Part shown: one piece after another, positions 35,300 through 43,415 of the stretch
Layout: the number at the start of each line of letters is the position of its first letter
Numbering within the stretch: position 1 is the stretch's first letter
IMG/VR virus record: IMGVR_UViG_3300042868_005520
Coordinates: 1-64,000 of that record
DNA from: a virus
Length of the DNA stretch: 64,000 nucleotides
Reading direction: 5' to 3' (one strand)
Position numbers and translations under genes: made by a program
Notes under the pieces: model-generated
Told to the model about the DNA's origin: nothing
The model's input: only the letters and a program-made list of their open reading frames with translations
Database searches by the model: none

Positions 35300-35701
35300 A
35301 TGACACGAGACGAACTACTAGCATTTCACGCAGAACTCTGCACCGAAGCCCGTGATCTGATGAGCCTAAAGAACCGCGACTACGCTGGCAAGGAAGGCAC
35401 AGAGCCGTTTGCCAACTTTACCCGCGTGGAGTCAATGGGCATCTGCAAGACCGAACAAGGTTTCATGGTGCGCCTTACCGACAAGATGAGCCGCCTGTCT
35501 TCCTTTGTACACGCAGGAAAAATGAATGTACAGGACGAGTCATTTATGGACACCTGTGTGGATGTAATTAATTATATGGTTTTACTTGCTGCATACTTAA
35601 AGGATAAAGAAGCGCAGAAGCAAGACGCTCCCACAATCAAATATACAAGCACACCGATTCCTGTTGATTTAAATATAGGTGGTGGTAAACTAGGGGCATG
35701 A
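35300..35701 (+). CDS. DUF1599-like protein (Nmad1 type)
   Basis: A 133-residue protein. KNRDYAGKEGTEPFANFTRV and RLTDKMSRLSSFV with DTCVDVINYMVLL match DUF1599, an all-alpha family linked to phage nucleotide metabolism or DNA modification. It starts 1 nt after the dUTPase stop, with AGGAG upstream, and ends overlapped by the UV endonuclease gene. Confidence 0.65.
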   Translation: MTRDELLAFHAELCTEARDLMSLKNRDYAGKEGTEPFANFTRVESMGICKTEQGFMVRLTDKMSRLSSFVHAGKMNVQDESFMDTCVDVINYMVLLAAYLKDKEAQKQDAPTIKYTSTPIPVDLNIGGGKLGA

Positions 35702-36630
35702 TACGACACCTTGGCTACGCCTGTATGAATCTGTCCTTGTCAGAAGGACAGAAAAAAGTAGATCGGTTCTTCACAGATCGAACTCTACGGATGGATCGCT
35801 TTACCCTTGAGCGTGTGGGAGAACTCGGTACGCGGAACGCCGCCGATCTTCTTCCCATCCTCAAGTGGAATGTCGCCAACGGCATCCACTTCTTCCGCAT
35901 TGGCAGTGGGATGTTTCCGTTCATGGATCATCCCACGCTTGGGTACGGGATGGGTGCGCTATCCCCAAAACACAGCGATTCTATTGTTAACAGCCTTGCA
36001 GCAGCGGGTGCGTATGCCAAGGAACACGGCATACGCTTGTCATGCCATCCTGGTCCATACACTTGCATTGCTTCACCTGACCACGATATAGTAGACAAAA
36101 GCATTTTATGTTTGCGGATGCACTCCCTTATCGCCGACCTGTTGGGCTGCGGCGATGAGTTTGCCATTAATATTCATGTGGGTGGTGTGTACGGCGACAA
36201 GACAGACACAGCAAAACGATTCACTGATGCTTTTAATTCCCTACCGCTAAACATTCAAAATCGTTTAACAGTTGAGAACGACGACAAAGCGTCTATGTGG
36301 AGTATGAGCGATCTGTATGAACTACTGTGGTCGCGATGCCAACGCTTAAAGTTGGTGTTGGATGTGCACCACCACCGCTTCTGCAAACGAGAGTTGCTGC
36401 ACCACGCAGCAGACATGGCGTTCACCACATGGGACGGCTTTTGTGAAATTCCAAAGGTTCACTACTCGGAATCAAAAGCAGGTGCTAGACCCCAAGCCCA
36501 CTCGGACTACATTAGTGAAGAAATTCCTGTACTGTCGGATACCGTTGAGTACGATGTAATGATTGAAGCCAAGGCAAAGGACTTGGCACTTCTCCAATAC
36601 CGAAAGGCTTACGCCCCATGCTTGCTGTGA
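35698..36630 (+). CDS. uvdE: UV damage repair endonuclease (UvdE-like)
   Basis: A 310-residue TIM-barrel endonuclease that nicks DNA 5' of UV lesions. Family marks are HLGYACMNLSL at the start, FFRIGSGMFPFMDHP, SCHPGPYTCIAS, NIHVGGVYGDK, TVENDDKASMW and LVLDVHHHRF. It is a dedicated alternative excision repair for the phage, in place of T4 DenV. The end overlaps the lysozyme gene. Confidence 0.93.
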   Translation: MIRHLGYACMNLSLSEGQKKVDRFFTDRTLRMDRFTLERVGELGTRNAADLLPILKWNVANGIHFFRIGSGMFPFMDHPTLGYGMGALSPKHSDSIVNSLAAAGAYAKEHGIRLSCHPGPYTCIASPDHDIVDKSILCLRMHSLIADLLGCGDEFAINIHVGGVYGDKTDTAKRFTDAFNSLPLNIQNRLTVENDDKASMWSMSDLYELLWSRCQRLKLVLDVHHHRFCKRELLHHAADMAFTTWDGFCEIPKVHYSESKAGARPQAHSDYISEEIPVLSDTVEYDVMIEAKAKDLALLQYRKAYAPCLL

Positions 36631-37055
36631 TTCTTGCTACCGTAATTTGCTCTGCCGCCACCTTTAAGGATGTAACGGTTCGCCCCCGCGAGAATCCTGT
36701 GAAGATTATTGATTTTCACACCGTTGACCAATTGCTTGATGCCATGTACACTGTTGAGTCCAACCGTGGACTGATTCTTGTGGGAGATGAGGGTAAGGCG
36801 ATTGGTCCTTATCAGATTTGGAAGGCGTATTGGCAGGACGCTGTGGAGTTTGACAAGTCTATTGGTGGGGAATACCAAGACTGCATGAAAAAGGCGTATG
36901 CCGAAAAGATTGTTCGTGCGTATTGGAAGCGGTACGCTCCCAAGAGTGCAACGCTTGAGCAGTTGGCACGAATTCATAACGGTGGTCCGCGTGGACATCT
37001 GAACCCGAACACAATTAAGTATTGGAACAAGATCAAAAAGGAATTAGTCAAATGA
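36618..37055 (+). CDS. i-type (destabilase-like) lysozyme, probable endolysin
   Basis: A 145-residue protein. The first 16 residues are hydrophobic (MLAVILATVICSAATF), a possible signal peptide or anchor. Residues 43-140 resemble invertebrate-type lysozymes: YTVESNRG with Glu47, GDEG with Asp57 as candidate catalytic acids, IGPYQIWKAYWQDA, and the ARIHNGGPRG loop. This would cut peptidoglycan. T4 instead uses the E lysozyme. It overlaps uvdE by 13 bp and speD by 4 bp. Confidence 0.75.
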   Translation: MLAVILATVICSAATFKDVTVRPRENPVKIIDFHTVDQLLDAMYTVESNRGLILVGDEGKAIGPYQIWKAYWQDAVEFDKSIGGEYQDCMKKAYAEKIVRAYWKRYAPKSATLEQLARIHNGGPRGHLNPNTIKYWNKIKKELVK

Positions 37056-37447
37056 GTAAACCATTCGGATATTCGTATTACCTTGATATGTACACCTGTC
37101 GCATTGGTGCAGCCGATGACTTGGAGTTGCACTACCGCTTTCTTGAGCGCGTTGTGGACAAGATTGGCATGACTCGTATGTCACAGCCTGTGGTAATGCA
37201 TGGTCCAACTAAAAATGGACTTGAGATTTATCCCGACAAGGCAGGGGTAAGTGGTTGGGTTCCGCTTATTGAGAGCGGCATTCAGATTCACTCAATGGAA
37301 CCCAAGCGGTTCATTACCCTTGATGTGTACTCCTGCAACAAGTTTGATCAGAACATCATTTTTGAATACGCACGAGAATGCTTTGGCTTTGAAGAGTACG
37401 AAGAGAAATTCTTTGAGCGTGGTATGGGCTACGGCGATATTGCCTGA
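37052..37447 (+). CDS. speD: S-adenosylmethionine decarboxylase (SpeD) family
   Basis: A 131-residue pyruvoyl-enzyme proenzyme for the aminopropyl donor in spermidine synthesis. The cleavage site Glu74-Ser75 is in LIESGIQIH. His80 lies 5 residues and Cys95 lies 20 residues after the Ser, as in Thermotoga SpeD (Ser63, His68, Cys83), but the usual His right after the Ser is Gly. Cyanophages also carry speD genes. ATG overlaps the lysozyme stop. Confidence 0.85.
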   Translation: MSKPFGYSYYLDMYTCRIGAADDLELHYRFLERVVDKIGMTRMSQPVVMHGPTKNGLEIYPDKAGVSGWVPLIESGIQIHSMEPKRFITLDVYSCNKFDQNIIFEYARECFGFEEYEEKFFERGMGYGDIA

Positions 37448-37460
37448 TGTGAGGTGTGCC

Positions 37461-38060
37461 TTGCCACAAGACAATGAAAAGAAAAAAGAACAGAAACGAA
37501 AATGGTGGAAGACTTTCTATCAAGAACACAAAGAACAGATACTTGCAGAAAAGCGTGAGTATCGTGAATCCAATAGACAGGTGATACGAGACACCCAAAA
37601 AGTCTACCGCGATTCTGAAAAAGGCAGATCAAAAAATGCTGAAGAGGCTAGAGAGCGCAGGGCATTAAAGAAAAACTGCACAATTCCATTGACGGAAAAT
37701 GAACGCGAACGGCTTATGCTTTTAGAAAAAACTCGCAGAGAACTATCTGTAGAAACAGGTAAAGAGTATCATATAGACCATATTCTCCCTCTTTCTCACG
37801 GTGGTATTCATCACCCCATGAATTTAAGAATACTTGATGGTGCAGAAAACCTTTTAAAAAATGCAAAACTAATTCCCGAAGCGATTGCACTTGCACCCGA
37901 ACACTTCCGCTTGTATAGTGAGCGTGTTAGTCCTGAACGCGCATGGGAGTTTGTGCGCCAACTTGCAGCAGGATTAGGATTGAGTGAAAAGGATTTGGAC
38001 GCGCTCATCACAGGCAAGCCGCTGAAGAACAAGCCCACACTAGAGGATTTCATGCTATGA
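37461..38060 (+). CDS. HNH endonuclease
   Basis: A 199-residue basic protein starting with TTG, chosen for the GAGG site 6 nt upstream; GTG at 37449 is an alternative. The long Lys/Glu-rich N-terminal helix precedes an HNH domain: YHIDHILPLSHGGIHHPMNL (about residues 97-116) with the His-Asn-type metal site. No clear DNA-binding specificity domain. It may be a free-standing homing endonuclease. It overlaps the methyltransferase gene by 4 bp. Confidence 0.85.
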   Translation: MPQDNEKKKEQKRKWWKTFYQEHKEQILAEKREYRESNRQVIRDTQKVYRDSEKGRSKNAEEARERRALKKNCTIPLTENERERLMLLEKTRRELSVETGKEYHIDHILPLSHGGIHHPMNLRILDGAENLLKNAKLIPEAIALAPEHFRLYSERVSPERAWEFVRQLAAGLGLSEKDLDALITGKPLKNKPTLEDFML

Positions 38061-39016
38061 ACACCCACCACATTATTCTTGGCGATTGTATTGAAGGCAT
38101 GAAAACGCTATCCGACAAATGCGTTCAGACTTGCATTACATCTCCTCCGTACTTCGGCTTGCGTGATTACCAAGGAGGAGAAGCCGAGATTGGTCAAGAA
38201 GACACCGTTGAGGGCTATGTGCAGAAGATGGTCGAGGTGTTCCGCGAGGTGCGCCGTATTCTTCGTAATGACGGTACGCTGTGGCTGAACCTTGGCGACT
38301 CGTACATGAGCGCAAAGAACTGTGCCCCACCACCGCAGACGGTAGCCAACGGCAACGCTCGTAGTATGCCCACTGATTTTATTCCTGCAAACCGTAAGGA
38401 TCAGGATGGGCTGAAGACAAAGGACTTAATTGGTATTCCGTGGCGGGTCGCTCTTGCGCTACAGGCAGACGGATGGTATCTGCGGCAGGACATTATTTGG
38501 AGCAAGCCCAATCCCATGCCTGAAAGCGTGGCAGACCGCTGCACGAAGTCGCATGAGTACATTTTCCTGCTGTCCAAGAAGCCCCACTACTACTACGATC
38601 ACGAAGCGGTAAAGGAACCTGCTCGTAATTGGGGAACCCGTGACCGCACCGAAATGCGGGACGGAACCACTGATCCCAAACTAAAGCACCACGGACTACA
38701 GGGCAAAGAGTGGGAGGAGAATCCACTGAAAAACAAGCGATCCGTATGGACGGTGAATGCGAAAGGCTACAAGGGCGCACACTTTGCGGTGTATCCTGAA
38801 GAACTAGTAACGCCGTGTGTGCTTGCAGGATGCCCCGCAGGAGGCACGGTGTTTGATCCATTCACAGGCAGCGGAACAACTGCTGTGGTGGCTTTGAAGA
38901 ACGGACGGAATTATATTGGGACTGAATTGAATCCCGAATATGTTAAGATTGCAGAAGCGCGTATTAAAGAATCAGTTCCACAAACTCTAGAGGGGATTTT
39001 AAATGAGCAAGTTTAA
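38057..39016 (+). CDS. DNA methyltransferase (beta class, TSPPY)
   Basis: A 319-residue site-specific DNA methyltransferase (adenine-N6 or cytosine-N4). The catalytic motif IV is TSPPYFGLRDY (about residues 31-41), with the SAM motif I at the C-terminal end, VFDPFTGSGTTAV (about residues 266-278). This order is the beta class. The target recognition part lies between. It may shield phage DNA from host restriction. No partner restriction gene is seen. Confidence 0.92.
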   Translation: MNTHHIILGDCIEGMKTLSDKCVQTCITSPPYFGLRDYQGGEAEIGQEDTVEGYVQKMVEVFREVRRILRNDGTLWLNLGDSYMSAKNCAPPPQTVANGNARSMPTDFIPANRKDQDGLKTKDLIGIPWRVALALQADGWYLRQDIIWSKPNPMPESVADRCTKSHEYIFLLSKKPHYYYDHEAVKEPARNWGTRDRTEMRDGTTDPKLKHHGLQGKEWEENPLKNKRSVWTVNAKGYKGAHFAVYPEELVTPCVLAGCPAGGTVFDPFTGSGTTAVVALKNGRNYIGTELNPEYVKIAEARIKESVPQTLEGILNEQV

Positions 39017-39266
39017 GCCGATTGGAAAATGGATTTGGGTGCAGTCTGAACTTGGTGGGCAAACCGAAACCGAAGCGGGAATCATTTACAATGAAGTAAT
39101 ACGATCTCGGAACATTTGGGCGCGGGTTGTCGCAATTGGTGATAAGATAACGGAAGACATTCGTGTAGGCGACCGTATTCTGTGGGACAGAACACTGAAC
39201 AAGGGTCAAGGACATGACGGCAAAGACATGGTTCATCAGGATTGGATTGCACTCGTAGAACGATAA
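39003..39266 (+). CDS. GroES-like co-chaperonin (gp31-like)
   Basis: An 87-residue protein in the GroES/Cpn10 pattern: KFKPIGKWIWVQSE, then TEAGIIYNEV, ARVVAIGDKITEDIRVGDRILWDR and a C-terminal HQDWIALVER. In T4, gp31 replaces GroES so that GroEL folds gp23. The mobile loop is short here. It overlaps the methyltransferase by 14 bp and the polymerase gene starts 8 nt later. Confidence 0.75.
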   Translation: MSKFKPIGKWIWVQSELGGQTETEAGIIYNEVIRSRNIWARVVAIGDKITEDIRVGDRILWDRTLNKGQGHDGKDMVHQDWIALVER

Positions 39267-39274
39267 GGACACCA

Positions 39275-41830
39275 GTGGACTTCTATACTTCCGTTGACAT
39301 TCGTGGTAAGAACATTCTCTATCGTGGTTGGAAGAACGGACAGCGGCAACACTTGCGCGTTCCGTTTTGCCCCACGCTCTATATTCCTGGCAAGGATAAG
39401 AGTGGAGAGTCTACGCTTACTACGATTCACGGACAGCCTGTACAGCCGATGCAGTTTGAGGATATGCAGGAAGCACGGGGGTTCATTGATCAGTTCAAGG
39501 ATGTTTCTAATTACGCAATCTACGGCAACACGAACTATGTGTACCAGTATCTTTACAAGGAGTTTCCCCACGAAGTCGAATACGATTTCAAAAGCCTCCG
39601 CGTAGCAAACTTTGACATTGAGACATCTTGTGACGGCGGTTTTCCCACGCCCGATTCTCCGACTGAAAGGATTATCGCGATCACAATCTCAATGGGTGAA
39701 AAGACCTATGTGCTAGGCTTGGGAGACTTTCACATTGAGGGAGAGGGAGTTCAGATCACCCCGTATGATGACGAGCGAGAACTTCTAGAAGGCTTTATTG
39801 CCATTTGGAAATTCCTCGACCCCGATATCGTGACAGGATGGAACATTCGCTTTTTTGATATTCCGTACCTTGTGGCGCGGATGAACTATCTTGAAGACGG
39901 GTGGGCGAACTCCCTCTCTCCTTGGGGGAAGATGCGGGAAATGACTGTGAACCGCATGGGGCGGGATCAACAAGCACACATCATTAGTGGTGTGGCTACG
40001 CTTGATTACTTTGAGTTGTACCAAACCTTTACTTATGTAAAGCAGGAATCGTATTCGCTCAACCACATTTCCAAGATGGAATTGGGTGAGGAGAAACTGT
40101 CCTACGGTGAATACGAAACCATTCAGGAGTTCTACACCAAAGACTTTCAGCGATTCATGGAGTATAACCTACAGGATGTGCGACTCGTAGACAAACTAGA
40201 ATCCAAACTAAAACTCATGGAACTAGCGGTGGCGTTGGCGTATTCCGCCCGTGTAAACTTTGAGGATGTGTTTTCTCAGGTTCGCACATGGGATGCCATT
40301 ATTCACCATCACCTGATGAGCAAGGGCATGGTGATTCCACAGAGAACAAGCAACAAGAAGGACGATCAGTACGCGGGTGCGTATGTGAAGGATCCACTTG
40401 TGGGCAAGCACGATTGGGTTGTGAGTTTCGACTTGAACTCTCTGTATCCAATGTTGATTGCGGGTTACAATATTAGTCCCGAAACAATGGAGCAGAATCC
40501 TGTTTGGAAACGCGGAAGCATTAGTCCTGATTCCATTTTGAGCAGGAACCGAGCAGAGCCTGTTTCGGAGTTCCTTGACCCTGCGGAATATTTGAGCGAA
40601 GCCAAGCGGTGCAATCTTTCTATTGCTGCTAATGGAGTTGCTTTCAGAAAAGACAAGCAAGGCTTTCTTGGAGAACTCATGGAGAAGATGTATGCGGAAC
40701 GCAAACACTTCAAGGGGTTGATGATCCAAGCGCAGAAGCGGCTTGTGGAATTGGATAAGTCTGCTCCCGCCGAAGAGCGGCAGCGGATTGAATACGAGAT
40801 TTCCAAGTACCACAATTTTCAATTGGTTCGCAAGATTCAATTGAACTCCATGTACGGCAGTCTTGGCAATCAGTACTCCCGATGGTTTGATGTAGCCCTA
40901 GCAGAAGCCATTACACTATCAGGTCAGTTAAGCATTCAATGGATTGGTGACGGTATCAATCGCTTTCTCAACAAGGTGTTGAAAACCGATGGGGAAGACT
41001 ATGTGATTGCTTCCGATACTGATTCCGTATATCTGCGTCTTGGTGGCGTGGTGGGGATGAGCAAGAAGCACCAAGCCCAAGATCAGGTAGACTTCCTGAA
41101 TGATTTCTGTGAGCGAGTTCTACAGCCGTACATCAACAAGCAGTTCGCCGAACTTTCATCTGTAATGAATGCGTATGCGAACAAGATGGCAATGGGACGC
41201 GAAGTTATTGCAGAGAGTGGCGTGTGGACTGCCAAGAAGCGGTATATGCTTTCTGTTTGGGATAGTGAGGGTGTTCGGTACAAGACTCCAAAGTTCAAGA
41301 TCATGGGCATGGAGACTGCTAGATCGTCTACCCCTGCGTATGTTCGTAAGGCACTAAAGACTGCCATTGAAATGGTTCTTGTTGGTGATGAAGTAACGCT
41401 TCAAAAGTTTGTTGTAAAGACCGAGAAGGAGTTCAAGTCATTGCCTGTGGAAGAAGTGGCTTCTCCCCGTGGCGTATCTAATATAGACGAGTACTCTGAC
41501 TCCCTGACTATTTACAAGAAGTCTACACCCATTGCTGTTAAGGCTGCGCTGCTTCACAACAACATGATCAAGCAATTAAAACTTGGTCGCAAGTATCGGC
41601 TTATTGGTGAGGGCGAGAAGATGAAGTTCATCTATCTGAAAACACCTAATCCTATTCACGAAGGTGTTATTGGATTTCCTGTTACCATGCCTAAAGAGTT
41701 TGATCTTCAAAAATACATTGACTACGATACTCAATTCAAAAAGACTTTCCTTGAGCCTCTACGCACAATCACCAATGCGGTGGGGTGGAGTCCTGAAGAA
41801 AGAAATAGTCTTGAGTCTCTGTTTGCTTGA
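39275..41830 (+). CDS. 43: DNA polymerase gp43 (family B)
   Basis: An 851-residue family B replicative polymerase (T4: 898). It starts with GTG, 7 nt after an AAGGA site, giving MDFYTSVDIRGKNI like T4 gp43. Exonuclease motif I is NFDIETSC, motif II GWNIRFFDIPYL and III YNLQDVRLVDKL. Polymerase motifs are DLNSLYP (A), KIQLNSMYG (B) and SDTDS (C). The C-terminal SLESLFA resembles a clamp-binding peptide for gp45. Confidence 0.96.
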   Translation: MDFYTSVDIRGKNILYRGWKNGQRQHLRVPFCPTLYIPGKDKSGESTLTTIHGQPVQPMQFEDMQEARGFIDQFKDVSNYAIYGNTNYVYQYLYKEFPHEVEYDFKSLRVANFDIETSCDGGFPTPDSPTERIIAITISMGEKTYVLGLGDFHIEGEGVQITPYDDERELLEGFIAIWKFLDPDIVTGWNIRFFDIPYLVARMNYLEDGWANSLSPWGKMREMTVNRMGRDQQAHIISGVATLDYFELYQTFTYVKQESYSLNHISKMELGEEKLSYGEYETIQEFYTKDFQRFMEYNLQDVRLVDKLESKLKLMELAVALAYSARVNFEDVFSQVRTWDAIIHHHLMSKGMVIPQRTSNKKDDQYAGAYVKDPLVGKHDWVVSFDLNSLYPMLIAGYNISPETMEQNPVWKRGSISPDSILSRNRAEPVSEFLDPAEYLSEAKRCNLSIAANGVAFRKDKQGFLGELMEKMYAERKHFKGLMIQAQKRLVELDKSAPAEERQRIEYEISKYHNFQLVRKIQLNSMYGSLGNQYSRWFDVALAEAITLSGQLSIQWIGDGINRFLNKVLKTDGEDYVIASDTDSVYLRLGGVVGMSKKHQAQDQVDFLNDFCERVLQPYINKQFAELSSVMNAYANKMAMGREVIAESGVWTAKKRYMLSVWDSEGVRYKTPKFKIMGMETARSSTPAYVRKALKTAIEMVLVGDEVTLQKFVVKTEKEFKSLPVEEVASPRGVSNIDEYSDSLTIYKKSTPIAVKAALLHNNMIKQLKLGRKYRLIGEGEKMKFIYLKTPNPIHEGVIGFPVTMPKEFDLQKYIDYDTQFKKTFLEPLRTITNAVGWSPEERNSLESLFA

Positions 41831-41838
41831 TCCCGTCC

Positions 41839-41845
41839 CTACATA
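41839..41845 (+). promoter_or_regulatory. Late-type box CTACATA
   Basis: CTACATA in the 42 nt gap after gp43, 27 nt before the next ATG, which has AAGGA upstream. The predicted start is an A. Confidence 0.4.
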
Positions 41846-41872
41846 CAGTAACCCCTAACAAAAGGATTCATT

Positions 41873-42193
41873 ATGGCTACAAAGATCGTGAAGGTGCTGA
41901 CTGGCGAAGAAATTATTGCAATGATTACGGAAAACTTTGAGGGCGACAAAGTTGTGTCGTATACTTTAAAGAATCCGTGCATGGTTGTGCCTGTGCCAAG
42001 CAAGGGCGGCGGTACAAATATTGCAGTCGTGCCGTGGATGGCATCAGTCAAGGATACAAAGGTTACAGTTCCTGCATCGTATGTAATGTTCACTGCTGAT
42101 CCTGCCACGGATCTTGCAAATGAATTTAATGGTGCATTCAATGGACTAGTTGTTCCGTCCACTGGCTCTTCAGGACTGAAACTCTCTACCTGA
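41873..42193 (+). CDS. Small LSm-like protein
   Basis: A 106-residue protein. LTGEEIIAMITENFEGDKVV and VPASYVMFTADP follow the small beta-barrel (Sm/LSm-like) pattern, and the layout matches the N-terminal domain of the 296-residue protein at 11878. It may bind RNA or be a regulator. Alone it is the size of an Hfq-like unit. Function not shown. Confidence 0.65.
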   Translation: MATKIVKVLTGEEIIAMITENFEGDKVVSYTLKNPCMVVPVPSKGGGTNIAVVPWMASVKDTKVTVPASYVMFTADPATDLANEFNGAFNGLVVPSTGSSGLKLST

Positions 42194-42378
42194 TGCAAAC
42201 CTTAAACATCGAATATTTGAAAGGTCTTCTCCAAAAAAGAAAAGACCTGCTTCGACATGAAGTAAAGCAGATGATCGTTGACAAACTCACTCCTCTTGAT
42301 ACAATTAGGAGTTGTGAGGCAGAGATGGAATTGATTGACACTCAACACAAGGCATTAAGACATTATGAAACTGAATGA
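42193..42378 (+). CDS. Small helical protein before uvsX, unknown
   Basis: A 61-residue helical protein (MQTLNIEYLKGLLQKRKDLL) that overlaps uvsX by 14 bp and the LSm-like gene by 1 bp. No family recognised. Confidence 0.65.
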   Translation: MQTLNIEYLKGLLQKRKDLLRHEVKQMIVDKLTPLDTIRSCEAEMELIDTQHKALRHYETE

Positions 42379-43414
42379 TATTTTGAAGGCGGCAAACAAC
42401 AAGTACGCAACCATTGCAGCAGATGGATTGGAGGGCAGCGATGTCAAGGGATTTATTTCCACGGGATCGTATTCTTTTAATGCTCTACTGAGTGGTTCTA
42501 TTTACGGCGGCATTCCCGACAACAAGATTATTGCTCTTGCGGGTGAACAAGCCACGGGCAAGACTTACTTTGCGCTGAATGTGGTTCGTGAATTTCTTGA
42601 TAGTGATCCCACCGCAATGGTGCTGTATTTTGATACAGAGCAAGCCATCACTAGTGAAATGCTTGACTCTCGCGGAATTGATCGTTCGCGGGTGGCTGTG
42701 CTGCCTGTTGCCACGGTGGAAGAGTTCCGTCACCAATGTGTTCTCACCGTGGACAAGTATTTGGAGACAGACAGCAAGTCTCGTCCTCGCATGATGATTG
42801 TGCTTGACTCTTTGGGAATGTTGTCCACAGAGAAGGAAATGAACGACACCGCCGAAGGCAAGGGAACCCGTGACATGACTCGCGCACAGGTTCTCAAGGC
42901 TACCTTCCGTGTGCTCACCATCAAGTTGGGCTACGCCCGTATTCCACTTATTCTTACGAATCACACTTACGATGTTGTGGGTGCGTATATTCCAATGAAG
43001 GAAATGGGTGGGGGCAGCGGTCTGAAGTACGCTGCGTCCACTATCATCTACCTGTCCAAGAAGAAGGACAAGGTTGACAACGAGGTGGTTGGCAATATCA
43101 TTCACTGCAAGACCAACAAGAGCCGTATGACGAAGCAGGACAAGATGATTGATGTGCAGTTGAATTTTGAAACAGGACTCAACAAGTACTACGGGCTATT
43201 GGATGTGGCAATCAAGTACGGCATCTTCACCAAGGTGTCCACGAAGATTCAGTTGCCCACAGGCAAGACGGCTTTCGAGTCACAGATTAATCGGGATCCT
43301 GAGAAGTACTACACTCCCGATGTGCTTGCAGCAATTGAAGTTGCCGTGAAGAAGGAGTTCTGCTACGGAACGGATGAGAAGCCTGAGCCTGAAGCCACAA
43401 CAGACGAGGAGTGA
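42365..43414 (+). CDS. uvsX: Recombinase UvsX (RecA-like)
   Basis: A 349-residue RecA/Rad51 family strand-exchange protein (T4: 391). Walker A is GEQATGKT (about residues 59-66), Walker B is MIVLDSLGML (about residues 142-151), and the DNA-binding loop region contains ILTNHTYDV and GGGSGLKYAAST. UvsY (9413) is its loader. The DnaB-like helicase gene follows by 1 bp. Confidence 0.95.
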   Translation: MKLNDILKAANNKYATIAADGLEGSDVKGFISTGSYSFNALLSGSIYGGIPDNKIIALAGEQATGKTYFALNVVREFLDSDPTAMVLYFDTEQAITSEMLDSRGIDRSRVAVLPVATVEEFRHQCVLTVDKYLETDSKSRPRMMIVLDSLGMLSTEKEMNDTAEGKGTRDMTRAQVLKATFRVLTIKLGYARIPLILTNHTYDVVGAYIPMKEMGGGSGLKYAASTIIYLSKKKDKVDNEVVGNIIHCKTNKSRMTKQDKMIDVQLNFETGLNKYYGLLDVAIKYGIFTKVSTKIQLPTGKTAFESQINRDPEKYYTPDVLAAIEVAVKKEFCYGTDEKPEPEATTDEE

Positions 43415-43415
43415 T

